Shown here piece by piece: positions 8,963 to 17,920 of a stretch of DNA of 64,000 bases. Origin of the DNA: Streptomyces sp. TLI_105 (lineage in GTDB: Bacteria; Actinomycetota; Actinomycetes; Streptomycetales; Streptomycetaceae). Within the stretch, counting starts at the first letter, position 1; every line of letters starts with the position of its first letter. The notes below the pieces were generated by a model. That model did not search any database. It worked only from the letters and a program-made list of their open reading frames with translations, and was not told where the DNA came from. Made by a program: the position numbers and the translations under genes. The stretch lies in contig NZ_FNSM01000002.1 of NCBI RefSeq assembly GCF_900105415.1, positions 1-64,000 of the forward strand. Direction: 5' to 3'.

Positions 8963-9347
8963 GGCCAGCCTCCCCTTCTCCTGCGTATCGGTGCGGGTGC
9001 CGCCGTACGAGCCGATGGCAGCCTCCGGATCCCTCACAGTGGCCGATGCAATGGGATGGGCGCAGGCGAATCCGCGCATATTCCACGGGCGAGTGACAAA
9101 GAAGTCCTGCCGGGAGGGTGGCACAGGTCCTGGTTCCTAGTAGCAGGCCTATTCCGCCAACTGGCGAGCATCCCTCTCGGCACAGCGATCGCTGAAGTCC
9201 GCTCCGGCGCAGAAGCCCAAGACCCGCGCCGTCTCCCAGTCCGCCAGGCGGACCCGACTGCGCTCGTCGACTGCATGATCACCCAGGGGCACCGATCTAC
9301 GGAGGGGCGCCCCTCGGCACGGCGACCTCAAGAGCTGACCACAGGCC
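8963..9347. other. Intergenic, possible coding remnant
   Basis: About 385 bp. On the minus strand, 9291-9149 reads a protein-like run (VRLADWETARVLGFCAGADF...) ending in TAG, but I see no ribosome site and no upstream domain. It may be the C-terminal remnant of an unknown protein. Nothing else is supported. Confidence 0.3.
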
Positions 9348-11396
9348 TCAGGCAGAAGTTGCTGCTGAGAGGGCGAGCAGGCCTCTGCGTTCGGTGCCGA
9401 CATAGACCACACCGTTCGCGATGACGGGTGTGGAGGTGGTGCCGGTGTCGTGTAGCCGCCAGCGGACCACACCGGTGCCGGCATCGACCGCGCAGACCAT
9501 GGTGTCCGAGGTGACTGCCAGCGCTCCGCCGTCCAGCTCTGACAGGAAGGTGTGTTTGCCCAGGTCGGCGCTCCATCGTTCCTCCCCAGTGAGCGCGTCG
9601 AGCCCGTGAACTCTGTCGTCGGCCATGTCGTCGATGCACAGGGCGCGGCCCGCAACGGCGATGTCGAAGACCGGAAACTTGTCCCGCGTCAAGGTCTTGC
9701 GCACTGTGCCATCGACTGGGTTCAGGAGAGACACACCTCCGAAATGACTCACATACAACGTGCCGTCCGATATGGCCAGGTCCTGGGCCGCCTCCACTTC
9801 GGCCCGCCACACCCGTTTTCCCGTCGTGGCGTCGACCCGGTCCACGTACGACAAGCTGTAGACGAAGAGCGCGTTCCTCCACAACAGGCCTTGCACTATG
9901 CCGGGGTGGGATGGGTCATGCGCGTACGACCACCGTGCAGAGCCGTCGGTTGCGTCGAGTGCGCGCACCGGCTCATCCGGCATGTACAGGAGGTCGGGTC
10001 CTGGGATCATCGCGTGTCCCTGTTCCCCGGGCAGCGGGACGGACCAACGGGTGGCGCCGGAACGGGAGTCGAGTGCTGTCAGCCGGTTGCCGCCGGAGTG
10101 GTACAGCATGCCATTCCCGAGCACAGGGCCGGCCAGAGAACCGTTCAGGGAGCGGTGCCAACGCTGTGCACCGGTACGGATGTCGAGCGCCACGAGCCCG
10201 TCTTCCTCGCTGATTGCGTACACCGTGTCCCGGGTCACCAGCGGGTCGAAGGCGGGCCCTTTCATGGCATGCCGCCAAAGGATCTTGGGGGCGGGCCCCA
10301 AGGCGGTGTTCTCGTTGATCAGCCAGGCCGCAGCGCCGGCGGCGGCCGTGGCGGCTCCCAGGCCGAGTACACCGCGTCGGGTGAAGTGTCGTCGCTGCGG
10401 GCCGGGTGGGGCGGGCGAGGTGCCGGGGCCGTCGGGTGCACGCCTGGTGCCGGGCGCGGGTCCGTCCATCGCGGTGGGGGGATGCGGCTCTGGAGCGGTG
10501 GCCCGGCGGGGCCGCGTACGTGTAGTGACCTCATGGGTGCGCCGGCCGATGTCGTCGAGCAGGGACGGCGGAATCCAGGACCCGCCGCCGGCCGTGCCGA
10601 GGTCGGCCAGGCCGGCGAACTCGGCCAGCGACGGCCGGTGCGCGGGCTCCCGGGCCAGAGCGCGGCGAAGCAGGGCAGCGAGCTTCACGTCGGTGATGCC
10701 TGAGAGATCGGGATCGGCCGCCAAGGGCCGGGCCATCAGGACCGCCTCGGGCCCAGACCCGTACGGATGACGTCCCTGGGCAGCGAAGGCGAGCAGCGCG
10801 CCAAGGGCGAACACGTCGGCGGCGGGCCCCGCAGCACCGCCCAGCAGCACCTCGGGCGCGATGTAGCCGGCGGTACCCGGGGTCTGTCCGGTGCGGGTGA
10901 TGGCGCTCTCGTCGGTGGCCAGGGCGATACCGAAGTCGATCAAGCGGGCGCCGTCGGCGCCGAGGATCACATTGGACGGTTTGAGATCGCGATGGACCAG
11001 GCCCGTCGCGTGGACGGCCGTCAGCGCCTCGGCCAGCTGCTCGGCGAGAGCACGGCAAGCCTCGGCGGGCAGCTCGCCGTGCCGCGCGATCGCTTCGCTC
11101 AGCGTGGGACCTGAAACGAACTCGGCGGCCAGCCACGGTGTTTCGGCATCCGGGTCGGCACCGGTCACCGAGGCGACGCCGGGCCCGTGTACCCGCGCGG
11201 CAAGCCGGACCTCCCGGGCGAAACGCCGCCGGAACTCAGGGTCGTGCGCGCGCTCGGGATGCACCACCTTCAGGGCGGCTAACGCGCCCCGCCGGTCCTC
11301 GGCCAGATAGACCCGCCCCATGCCCCCCTGCCCAAGCCGCGCCAGCAGCCGGTAACCCCCCAACTCCCGAGGATCCTGATCAGTGAGTGGCCGCAC
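9348..11396 (-). CDS. Ser/Thr kinase with PQQ propeller
   Basis: A 682-aa membrane receptor kinase. The cytoplasmic N-terminal Hanks-type kinase has the Gly loop GQGGMG (22-27), Lys43, the catalytic loop HRDLKPSN (135-142) and DFG (154-156). A Pro-rich linker (about 295-335) leads to one transmembrane segment (about 342-360), preceded by RR. Residues about 372-682 form PQQ/quinoprotein-like beta-propeller repeats (GLVALDIRTGAQRW, LTALDSRSGATRW), expected outside the cell as sensor. The kinase residues look intact, so it should be active. GTG 11396 follows a GGGGCGGGG stretch. This is a standard Streptomyces PknB-like architecture, unrelated to the transfer genes around it. Confidence 0.93.
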   Translation of the reverse strand: MRPLTDQDPRELGGYRLLARLGQGGMGRVYLAEDRRGALAALKVVHPERAHDPEFRRRFAREVRLAARVHGPGVASVTGADPDAETPWLAAEFVSGPTLSEAIARHGELPAEACRALAEQLAEALTAVHATGLVHRDLKPSNVILGADGARLIDFGIALATDESAITRTGQTPGTAGYIAPEVLLGGAAGPAADVFALGALLAFAAQGRHPYGSGPEAVLMARPLAADPDLSGITDVKLAALLRRALAREPAHRPSLAEFAGLADLGTAGGGSWIPPSLLDDIGRRTHEVTTRTRPRRATAPEPHPPTAMDGPAPGTRRAPDGPGTSPAPPGPQRRHFTRRGVLGLGAATAAAGAAAWLINENTALGPAPKILWRHAMKGPAFDPLVTRDTVYAISEEDGLVALDIRTGAQRWHRSLNGSLAGPVLGNGMLYHSGGNRLTALDSRSGATRWSVPLPGEQGHAMIPGPDLLYMPDEPVRALDATDGSARWSYAHDPSHPGIVQGLLWRNALFVYSLSYVDRVDATTGKRVWRAEVEAAQDLAISDGTLYVSHFGGVSLLNPVDGTVRKTLTRDKFPVFDIAVAGRALCIDDMADDRVHGLDALTGEERWSADLGKHTFLSELDGGALAVTSDTMVCAVDAGTGVVRWRLHDTGTTSTPVIANGVVYVGTERRGLLALSAATSA

Positions 11397-11819
11397 GCCC
11401 CGCCCCCTATATCCATCCGCTCACACTGGACCCAGGAAAGTCTGCAGTCCGCTCCGAACTCGGGAAAGACTGCACGCGATGCTGAGCCCGGAAAAGGGAG
11501 ACGTGTGGCCCCCAGCCATCGTCGCCCACAGCAACCGAGTGGGGTGGGACGAGAAGCATCACTGGCCGATTTCCACGGAGCCTCATCAGCTTGGTCCCGA
11601 GCCGGGTGGTACTTCGCTGCCCTGGCCATCCCAGCCCGTGTCACCTGCCCTCGCCTGACGCGCGCCGATGTGCGTGGACCCCGGCAGTCGCCGGACTCCA
11701 CGCCCATCGATAAGCCAGCGTCCGATTGACTGGCTCACATGGCTGCAACAGCCCGTCGAGCAGGAGGCACGCTAAGGCTTGTCCCGTAAAGATCTTCGAG
11801 TCAGTAGGGCTGTGATCGG
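11397..11819. other. Intergenic, left flank of IS5
   Basis: About 420 bp upstream of the kinase and downstream of the transposase remnant. I see no gene. The sequence GGCTTGTCCCGTAAAGATC at about 11776 looks like an IS5-type terminal end, but I cannot find a matching inverted copy on the far side of the transposase. Confidence 0.4.
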
Positions 11820-11839
11820 CTACTGTCCGCTCGGCTCGC

Positions 11840-12623
11840 CTATCGGCCGAGTGTGAGGTTGTGCAGGTGGGCGATGCCGCTCATCGCGTGATGGACGCCG
11901 TCGCCCTTCAAGCGGCAGTCGCGGAGGATCTTCCAGGTCTTCATGCGGGCGAAGGCGTGCTCGACGCGGGCGCGGACCTGGCGGTGGGAAGTGTTGTGGT
12001 CTTCCTTCCAGGCCGGCAGTTCGCTCTGCCCGCGCTCGCGGCGGTGCGGGATGATCAGGCCGGTGCCGCGGTAGCCGCCGTCGGCGATGACGGTGGTGCG
12101 GCCGACGGCCTCTTCGGCTCCGGACAGTGCCCACGCCTTGCAGTCGTTGCGGTTGCCGGGCAACGGTTGGCCGACCACGACGACGCGCCGGGTGTCGGCG
12201 TCGATGACGACCTGGTGATTGGTGGAGTACCGATAGTTCTTGGACCGCTCGGCCACCGTGTGGTCGCGGGTGGGGACCAGAGTTCCGTCCACGATGAGCA
12301 CGGTGTCCTTGCGGAACCGTCTGCGGGGCTTGAGCGCGAGCCGGGGGGCCGAGGTGGCCGACGATGCGGCCGGCCGCGGACTTCGAGACGCCGAAGAGCG
12401 GTGCGAGCTGGCGCAGTGTCAGGTTGGTGCGCCAGTACGCGGCCACCAGGAGCAACCGGTCTTCCAGCGGAATCCCCCACGGCCGGCCGCGCCGAGCGAT
12501 GTCGGCGCCTTCGCGCCGCAGCGCACGCACCACCCGGTTGAACTGGCGCGGAGCCACACCGGTGAAGGGGACTATCCAGGACGGCTCCGAGGCCGTGATC
12601 ACACCAGGCACGACAGAGATCAT
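11840..12623 (-). pseudogene. IS5-family transposase, frameshifted
   Basis: The N-terminal part (from 12623; HTH region TLRQLAPLFGVSKSAAGRIV) and the DDE catalytic part (12301-11840; LIVDGTLVPTRDH, VIADGGYRGTG, ARVEHAFARMKTW) lie in different frames. The shift is at a run of six G on the plus strand (12343-12348): removing one base restores a continuous ~256-aa protein, the usual length of this single-ORF subgroup. I therefore call it a mutational +1 frameshift rather than programmed slippage. A candidate left terminal end is near 11776; the right end was not found. The IS sits directly downstream of the SMI1-like gene. Confidence 0.85.
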
Positions 12624-12650
12624 TTACATCGGCATCGGCCGGGGGCAATC

Positions 12651-13283
12651 TCAGCCGAGGAAGTCCTTCCAGAGCGGGACGGATGCCTGCGGATTCCAGG
12701 GCGCGTCCTCGTCGATCTCGCCGAACTCGCGGTCGATGTAGTCGGCCAGATCGTGGCCGTAGCAGATGATGTCGGTTCCCCACACCGACAGGACCGGATG
12801 TCCCGGAGTGTCGCGACCTGCGGGTAGGAAGCGGTGCGCGTAGACGGGAACGAGTCGTGGGGCTCGTGCAAGTACCGCTCGGGCCACCTCCAGAGCCTCT
12901 TCCTTGGAGGTGGGACGCGCTCCCAGGGCCGGATGCCAGCTGCCATGAGCGACGTCGTCCAGCACTTCTCGCACCGGCCACTCCAGCCGATGGCGCAGGT
13001 CGTCTTCATCAGCGTGACGCCAGTCGGGCCAGGGCTGCTGCCACGTCGCGCCTTCCTCGGGAGGTGAAGCGACCGGCAGCCCTGCCGCTAGAAAAGCACG
13101 ATGCTCCGGGGAGAACTCGAGCTCATAGGTCGCCTCGATCCGGCTGAACTCTTCCTCCGTGAGCCCTGGAGCTATCTCACAGCAGTCCGCCTCCGCCAAC
13201 CGCCGCGCGGCCTCCGCACCCAACCAAGCGCCATCAAAGTCGATCACTCCGGCACCGTACACACGCTGCGTGCACGGCATCAC
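12651..13283 (-). CDS. SMI1/KNR4-like protein
   Basis: A 210-aa soluble protein. Residues about 30-70 (GLTEEEFSRIEATYELEFSPEHRAFLAAGLPV) match the start of SMI1/KNR4 (SUKH) domains, common as immunity proteins to polymorphic toxins but also present in stand-alone Streptomyces proteins. GTG 13247 (VIDFDGAWLG) is a plausible shorter start. The C-terminus ends naturally (ICYGHDLADYIDREFG...WKDFLG) and abuts the IS5 remnant. No toxin gene is visible next to it, so an immunity role is only a possibility. Confidence 0.75.
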   Translation of the reverse strand: MMPCTQRVYGAGVIDFDGAWLGAEAARRLAEADCCEIAPGLTEEEFSRIEATYELEFSPEHRAFLAAGLPVASPPEEGATWQQPWPDWRHADEDDLRHRLEWPVREVLDDVAHGSWHPALGARPTSKEEALEVARAVLARAPRLVPVYAHRFLPAGRDTPGHPVLSVWGTDIICYGHDLADYIDREFGEIDEDAPWNPQASVPLWKDFLG

Positions 13284-13331
13284 ATCTTTTCGAGCCCTGA
13301 CTCGGGCCTCCAGGTCATTGCGGGACAGTCC

Positions 13332-16300
13332 TTAGGCGCTGCGGTTGACGAGCCGCTCGTAGATGGCCTCGGTTTCGGGTTCGGTGCTGACGTCGAGGCG
13401 GCGGTTGATGGTGAGGAGGGTTTCGTAAGCGGTACGGACGCCTTCTCGGTTCCCGGCCTGGTTCTCGATGAGCATCCAGTCCTGGTAGAGGAGTTCGGCG
13501 CTGTCGTCGATGTCGAGGCCTTGGCGGATGACGCGGCGGGCGGCGTCGAGGTCGGGGCGGGCTGACTGGCGGTGCCAAGTGGCGAGAGTGTGGACGGTGT
13601 CGGTGATGCGGACGAGCATCTCCTGGTAGCGGGCGGCGGCCCAGGCCGGCGGCGTGCCGCCGAAGGGGACGCCCCGTACCAGGGCAAGGGCGGCTTCGAG
13701 GTCCGGAATGCCTGCGGACGGTCCTCGGGTCAGGCCGCGTTCGGCGAGGCGGGTGAAACGGTCCCAGTCGCTGCGGACCTTCGGGGAGAGCTTGTAGATG
13801 CCGGTGCGGTCGCGTGGGAGGTAGAGGGTGCCGTCGGGGTCGGTGCCCAGGGTGTTGCGGAGCTGGGAGATGCGGGTCTGGAGGGTGGCGGTGCCCCAGG
13901 GGGAGCGGGGGTCCATCGCTTCGCGGACGGTGTCGGGCGGGCCGGGCTTGAAGTAGAGGTAGGCGGCGAGCTGGGCGAGCTTGGGGCCGTGGCCGGATGC
14001 CTGAATGCCGGTCACGGCGACCGGGCCGAGGACCTGGACCTCGGGGGCGTGCAGGTCTACGGCGTCGCCTGGCTCGTCCTCACCGATGTCCTGGCCTGCT
14101 TCAGGGACCACCTGCGTCTCCTGCGCGGCCGGTGCTGCAGACCCGGCGGCCGGGGCGGCACTTACTGCTTCCGCGAGCGGAGCGGCGCCTCGCTCCTGCC
14201 CCTCCTCCGTGCCAGTGCTGGTGGCGTGGCCGGGTCCGGTCGAGTCGGCTGCGCTGCTCTGCTCTTCCGTCTCTCCCTGCTTCTCGGTCTCCTCCCCGCT
14301 GTCCTGTTCAGGGGTGGCCGGGGTGGGGAGCGGGGGGACGGGGGTGAGGGGGCGGGTCGCGGTGAACGCGGCGAACGGGGTGGGGGGCAGACCGGCCGGG
14401 CTCGTGTCGCCGTCGTCGGTGACGCTCACCGCGGTGGACGGGACCTGGGTCCAGGGTTCCTCGGCGGGCTGGGCCGGCTGGTGGGCCTGGCGGAGCAGGT
14501 CGGCGAATGCCTGGTAGTCCTCCTCGGGCAGGGACTGAACGATCAGGTCGGTGTCGAGGACGTCGACGTGCTGGGGACGAGGGGTGCCGACGACGAGGTG
14601 GATGGCGTCGTCGAAGGCGCCGAAGGCGCCGGCGGTGCCCTGGGCGGGCAGGACGAGGGCGACGGGCAGTTCGCGGGCCGCGGTGAGGGTGTCGGCCAGG
14701 AGCTTGGCCTCGCCCTCCTCTATGTCGACGGCGCAGACCAGGGTCCAGGGCATGCGGGGCGGGGCTTCGTCGGCGTCGGCCTGCTGGCGCTGCTCCAGGA
14801 GGAGTTCGGCGAGGTCCGCGCGGGCGGCGGCGAGATGCGGGACGGCGCGGATGCGGTTCTGTGGGAGGAGGGTGGGCAGTTCGTCGCCGAGGCCGACGGT
14901 GATGATCTCGGCGTGGTCGCTCCAGGTGCTGGTGGCCGCTTCGAGGGCGAGGACGCGGGCGGTGTCGCGTACGGCGGTGGGGGTGCCGTCGAGGAGGAGG
15001 ACGCGGGAGACGTTCAGGTTGATCAGGAGGTGGTTGCCGTCGGGGTCGGTGCCGAGGGTGACCAGGCCCGGATAGGGGGCGGGGACGTACGCCGCGTCGG
15101 TGGGGTCGAGGAGGTCCTGGGCTCGGTCCAGCACCCAGCGGCCGGGGGCGGCGAGGGTGAACGGCGCCAGAGCGGAGCTCTCCTCCTCCGGCAGGGGCAG
15201 GTCGTCGATGTCTTCGTCGTAGGTGTCGTCGCTGTCCGGGGTGGTGTGCGGGGCGGCGGGGAGGAGGAGTTCGACGGTGCGGGCGGTGATCCTGGCGCCG
15301 GTCGCGGCCGGGAGGGCCAGGCCCTCGCGGTCGGCGTGGTGGGCGAGGGTGCGCAGGGCGAGGTCGAGGAGTTCGAGGCTGCCGGGGTCGGCGGCCGCGT
15401 GGAGGGCCTGCTCGGCAGCTTCGTTGTCGACGGGGGCGGGTAGCTGGCCGGGCTTGCGGCGGCGGCGCTGGAGGATGCGCAGTGTGCCGAGGCTGAGGAG
15501 GAGGCTGCCGGCGGTGAGCATCCCGATCCCCGTCACTTCGGAGATCAGGCTGCCGTCGGCTTCCTCGGCCGCGGGCGCCGCGGGCTCGGCCGTGGTGGAG
15601 GGGGAGGCCGTCGCCGGGCCTTCGGGGCGGGCAGTGGGTGTCGCCGGGGCGGAGATGGTGCGGGTGGGGGTCTGTGCCGGGGCGGGGGTCTTGGTGCGGT
15701 CCGGAACGGCCGTAGGGGCGGTGGTCGGCGGGGTGGAGGCCGCCGGCGTCGGCGCGGCCGGAGCAGGCTTTGCCGGGGTGGTGGGCTTGTCGGCGCTCCG
15801 GGGCGGAGGCGGGGTCGCCTCGGTCGGCGGGGTGGTGGGGGCGGTGGTGTGCGGGAGGGTCAGCTTCCAGCCGGTGTGGATGTCGTCGGGGTCGGTCAGG
15901 CGGCCGCCGTCGGGCTGGGTCTTGTTCTTGTTGGCGTCGAAGATCTCGGTGTAGCGGTCGCCGTCGCCGAGCTGTTCTTCGGCGACCTGCCACAGGGTGT
16001 CGCCGTCGGTCACGGTGTAGGAGTCGGCCTGCTGCGGGACCGGGGTGGGCATCGCGTCGACGGTGGGAGTGTCGGGGAGGCGCAGGATCCAGCCGGGCCG
16101 GATGGGCGCGTCGGCATGGAACACGGTGCCGTCGGCCATCGTGTGGCCCTCGTTGGCGTCGGCGATCTTGGTGTACTGCTCGCCGTGCCCGTACAGCTTC
16201 TCGGCGATGGACCACAGGCTTTCGGCCGGCCGCACGGCGCGGACGGTGTAGGTCTGCCCGGCCGTCTTCTCGGCGGCCGCTGTGGTCGGGGCGGCATGGG

Positions 16301-16748
16301 TCTGCGGGGTGGTGGCGGGGAGCGCGGTCGCGGTAGCCGCGGGCGCGCTCGGGGCGGGGGCGGCCAGGGCAGGGGCTGCGGTGGCCAGGGTGCTGGAGGC
16401 GAACAGGATGAGGATGCCGCTGACGAGGGTGCCGGCGGCGCGCTGGGACAGGCGCAGTCCGGGCAGGCGGGGAGCGGTGCGGCCGCGGAGCTGGGCGGGA
16501 ATCTCGACCAGGAGCGACGCCACGAATGTGGCCCAGGCGATCCAGCCGACGGCGACCAGGGCGAGGAGGAATGCGGCGCCGGTGTCGGTGCGGGTGAGCA
16601 GGTGGGTGAAGGCGTTGATGCCGGAGGCCCAGACGGCGGTGGTGGCCTGGGTGAGGATCCAGGGCAGGCCGGCAGTGACCGCGGCGAGGACGAGTACGGA
16701 GGCCAGGGCGCGGGGCAGGCGTCTGGCGAGGGAGCGGTGTGCGGGCAT
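13332..16748 (-). CDS. LysM-BTAD membrane regulator
   Basis: A 1138-aa protein. The N-terminus has three hydrophobic segments (about 10-30, 60-80, 105-130), then an Ala/Pro/Thr-rich stretch, two LysM peptidoglycan-binding modules (about 166-228 and 242-300), a long Pro/Thr linker, a further membrane segment near 405-425 and a long cytoplasmic part. The C-terminal ~200 residues (about 936-1138) form the winged-helix plus bacterial transcriptional activation domain (BTAD) of SARP-type regulators. This layout is known in Streptomyces plasmids and ICEs beside Tad-type genes. It would link cell-wall contact outside to DNA-binding inside. It starts 8 nt after the upstream TadG-like gene, so the four genes form an operon. 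The mechanism is inference. Confidence 0.9.
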   Translation of the reverse strand: MPAHRSLARRLPRALASVLVLAAVTAGLPWILTQATTAVWASGINAFTHLLTRTDTGAAFLLALVAVGWIAWATFVASLLVEIPAQLRGRTAPRLPGLRLSQRAAGTLVSGILILFASSTLATAAPALAAPAPSAPAATATALPATTPQTHAAPTTAAAEKTAGQTYTVRAVRPAESLWSIAEKLYGHGEQYTKIADANEGHTMADGTVFHADAPIRPGWILRLPDTPTVDAMPTPVPQQADSYTVTDGDTLWQVAEEQLGDGDRYTEIFDANKNKTQPDGGRLTDPDDIHTGWKLTLPHTTAPTTPPTEATPPPPRSADKPTTPAKPAPAAPTPAASTPPTTAPTAVPDRTKTPAPAQTPTRTISAPATPTARPEGPATASPSTTAEPAAPAAEEADGSLISEVTGIGMLTAGSLLLSLGTLRILQRRRRKPGQLPAPVDNEAAEQALHAAADPGSLELLDLALRTLAHHADREGLALPAATGARITARTVELLLPAAPHTTPDSDDTYDEDIDDLPLPEEESSALAPFTLAAPGRWVLDRAQDLLDPTDAAYVPAPYPGLVTLGTDPDGNHLLINLNVSRVLLLDGTPTAVRDTARVLALEAATSTWSDHAEIITVGLGDELPTLLPQNRIRAVPHLAAARADLAELLLEQRQQADADEAPPRMPWTLVCAVDIEEGEAKLLADTLTAARELPVALVLPAQGTAGAFGAFDDAIHLVVGTPRPQHVDVLDTDLIVQSLPEEDYQAFADLLRQAHQPAQPAEEPWTQVPSTAVSVTDDGDTSPAGLPPTPFAAFTATRPLTPVPPLPTPATPEQDSGEETEKQGETEEQSSAADSTGPGHATSTGTEEGQERGAAPLAEAVSAAPAAGSAAPAAQETQVVPEAGQDIGEDEPGDAVDLHAPEVQVLGPVAVTGIQASGHGPKLAQLAAYLYFKPGPPDTVREAMDPRSPWGTATLQTRISQLRNTLGTDPDGTLYLPRDRTGIYKLSPKVRSDWDRFTRLAERGLTRGPSAGIPDLEAALALVRGVPFGGTPPAWAAARYQEMLVRITDTVHTLATWHRQSARPDLDAARRVIRQGLDIDDSAELLYQDWMLIENQAGNREGVRTAYETLLTINRRLDVSTEPETEAIYERLVNRSA

Positions 16749-16755
16749 CGGCGGG

Positions 16756-17220
16756 TCAGTCCTTCGTGGGTCGGGTGATGCCGTGCAGGAGCGTGGCGGA
16801 GCTGGTGGCGGTCACGGTCCAGGTGTGGGGGACGAAGCGGCCGCGGTAGCTGCCGGTGGCGTGGACCTCGATGCGGTGTCCGCCGTCGGTGACGGTGACG
16901 GTGCCGCGGACGTCGGCGCGGGCGAGGTAGGCGCGGGCGGCGGCGCTCGCGGCGTTCGGGTCGGCGACGACGGCTTCGCCGGCGACGGCCTTGGCGGGGT
17001 CGATGGCCTGGGCTGCGGCGCGGGCGGCTTCGGTGGCGGCGGCGTCGGTGCGTTCGTGGGCGCGGCTGACCCCGAAGGCGTCCACGGCCAGGAGACCGCC
17101 GAGCAGGAACAGGGGGACGGTGACGATGGCGACGAACGGCGAGATGGCGCCCCGGTCATCGCCCAGGCGTCGACGGCGACGAGAGCGGGGGCGGGGCTGG
17201 GAATGGTCGGTGGTGGTCAT
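16756..17220 (-). CDS. TadG/TadE-like pseudopilin-type protein
   Basis: A 154-aa protein with a basic N-terminus, the motif GDDRGAISPFVAIVTVPLFLLGGLLAVDA as single N-terminal membrane helix (about 20-45), then an Ala-rich helical stretch and a C-terminal beta-type domain. This is the Rv3654c/TadE-like arrangement of Tad pilus minor components. ATG 17220 overlaps the upstream stop (ATGA), indicating translational coupling. It belongs to the truncated Tad locus feeding into the LysM-BTAD gene. Confidence 0.82.
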   Translation of the reverse strand: MTTTDHSQPRPRSRRRRRLGDDRGAISPFVAIVTVPLFLLGGLLAVDAFGVSRAHERTDAAATEAARAAAQAIDPAKAVAGEAVVADPNAASAAARAYLARADVRGTVTVTDGGHRIEVHATGSYRGRFVPHTWTVTATSSATLLHGITRPTKD

Positions 17221-17699
17221 CCGCGTCCCCTGTACGTGTCGACGACGGAGGTGAAGCTGGCTTTCATCGTCCGCACCCCGGGTCCGCCGCCGAAGAGCAG
17301 AAGGTCGCCGATCGGGACGCGGCACGAGACGGTGACCGTGACCGTGGCCGTCTCGCCCAGGGCGACGCCGAGTCCGCTGGTGGCGGCGCGGACGCTCGTG
17401 GAGGTGCAGGGCTGGCCTTCCTGGGCGAGGACATCGGCGGCCGCGGCCCGGGCGGCGGACTGCCCGGCGGCCGGGTTGCGTTCCAGGGAGGCCGCGCGGG
17501 CGGCGGCCTGGGCGGCGGCGTCCACGGTCTGTCCGGCCAGGGACAGGCGGGCGCCGGCGATGACGACCAGGGCGAGCGCCAGAAGCAGGGGGACGACGAT
17601 GACCGCCTCGATCGCGACGTCGCCCCGGTCTCCCCGCAGCCTGCTACGCGGACGCGTACGCAGGCCCGTGCCCGTACGAAGTCTCCGCCGGGCGGCCAT
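17217..17699 (-). CDS. TadE-family pilus protein
   Basis: A 160-aa protein. The N-terminus (GDRGDVAIEAVIVVPLLLALAL, about 22-45) is the classical TadE signature with the conserved Glu before a single membrane helix. An Ala-rich helix and a beta-rich C-terminus with Cys at about 97 and 125 follow. The start codon overlaps the TGA of the preceding remnant by one base, and the stop overlaps the next gene by ATGA. It is expected to be membrane-embedded and to assist Tad-type pilus or surface assembly. The secretion ATPase and platform genes normally present are absent. Confidence 0.85.
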   Translation of the reverse strand: MAARRRLRTGTGLRTRPRSRLRGDRGDVAIEAVIVVPLLLALALVVIAGARLSLAGQTVDAAAQAAARAASLERNPAAGQSAARAAAADVLAQEGQPCTSTSVRAATSGLGVALGETATVTVTVSCRVPIGDLLLFGGGPGVRTMKASFTSVVDTYRGRG

Positions 17700-17920
17700 C
17701 AGTCGCCCCCCGGGGTGGTCCAGCGCTCGATCGGACCGGACGCCGAGGAGCTGACGGTGATGCTCCCCAGTCCGGGGACGAGGGAGACGGCCTGGCCCTC
17801 GACGTGGATGCTCATGCGGTCGCGGGTGGTTCCGGAGGTGGAGACATGGACGCTGGTGAGGAGGTTGCCGCCGAGGTCGGCGGCGGCCTTGCGGGCCTTG
17901 GCGGCTCCATCGCCGGGCTG
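17699..17920 (-). pseudogene. TadE-like gene, 5' end lost
   Basis: Only the last ~70 codons remain: an Ala-rich helix (AAKARKAAADLGGN) and a beta-rich end (SLVPGLGSITVSSSASGPIERWTTP) typical of TadE-like proteins. Further upstream the sequence becomes the plus-strand recombinase fragment, so the N-terminal membrane segment is gone. The break lies around 17905-17960. The longer open frame to 18571 is antisense to the recombinase and has no TadE features. Confidence 0.75.

Noticed and set aside
12343..12348. Programmed frameshift in the first IS5 transposase
   Set aside because: The required shift is +1 (or -2), and relatives of this subgroup are single-frame proteins, so a mutation is more likely than programmed slippage.
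13572..15443. 623-codon plus-strand frame opposite the LysM-BTAD gene
   Set aside because: Antisense shadow: Gly/Glu/Val repeats, no domain, no ribosome site.
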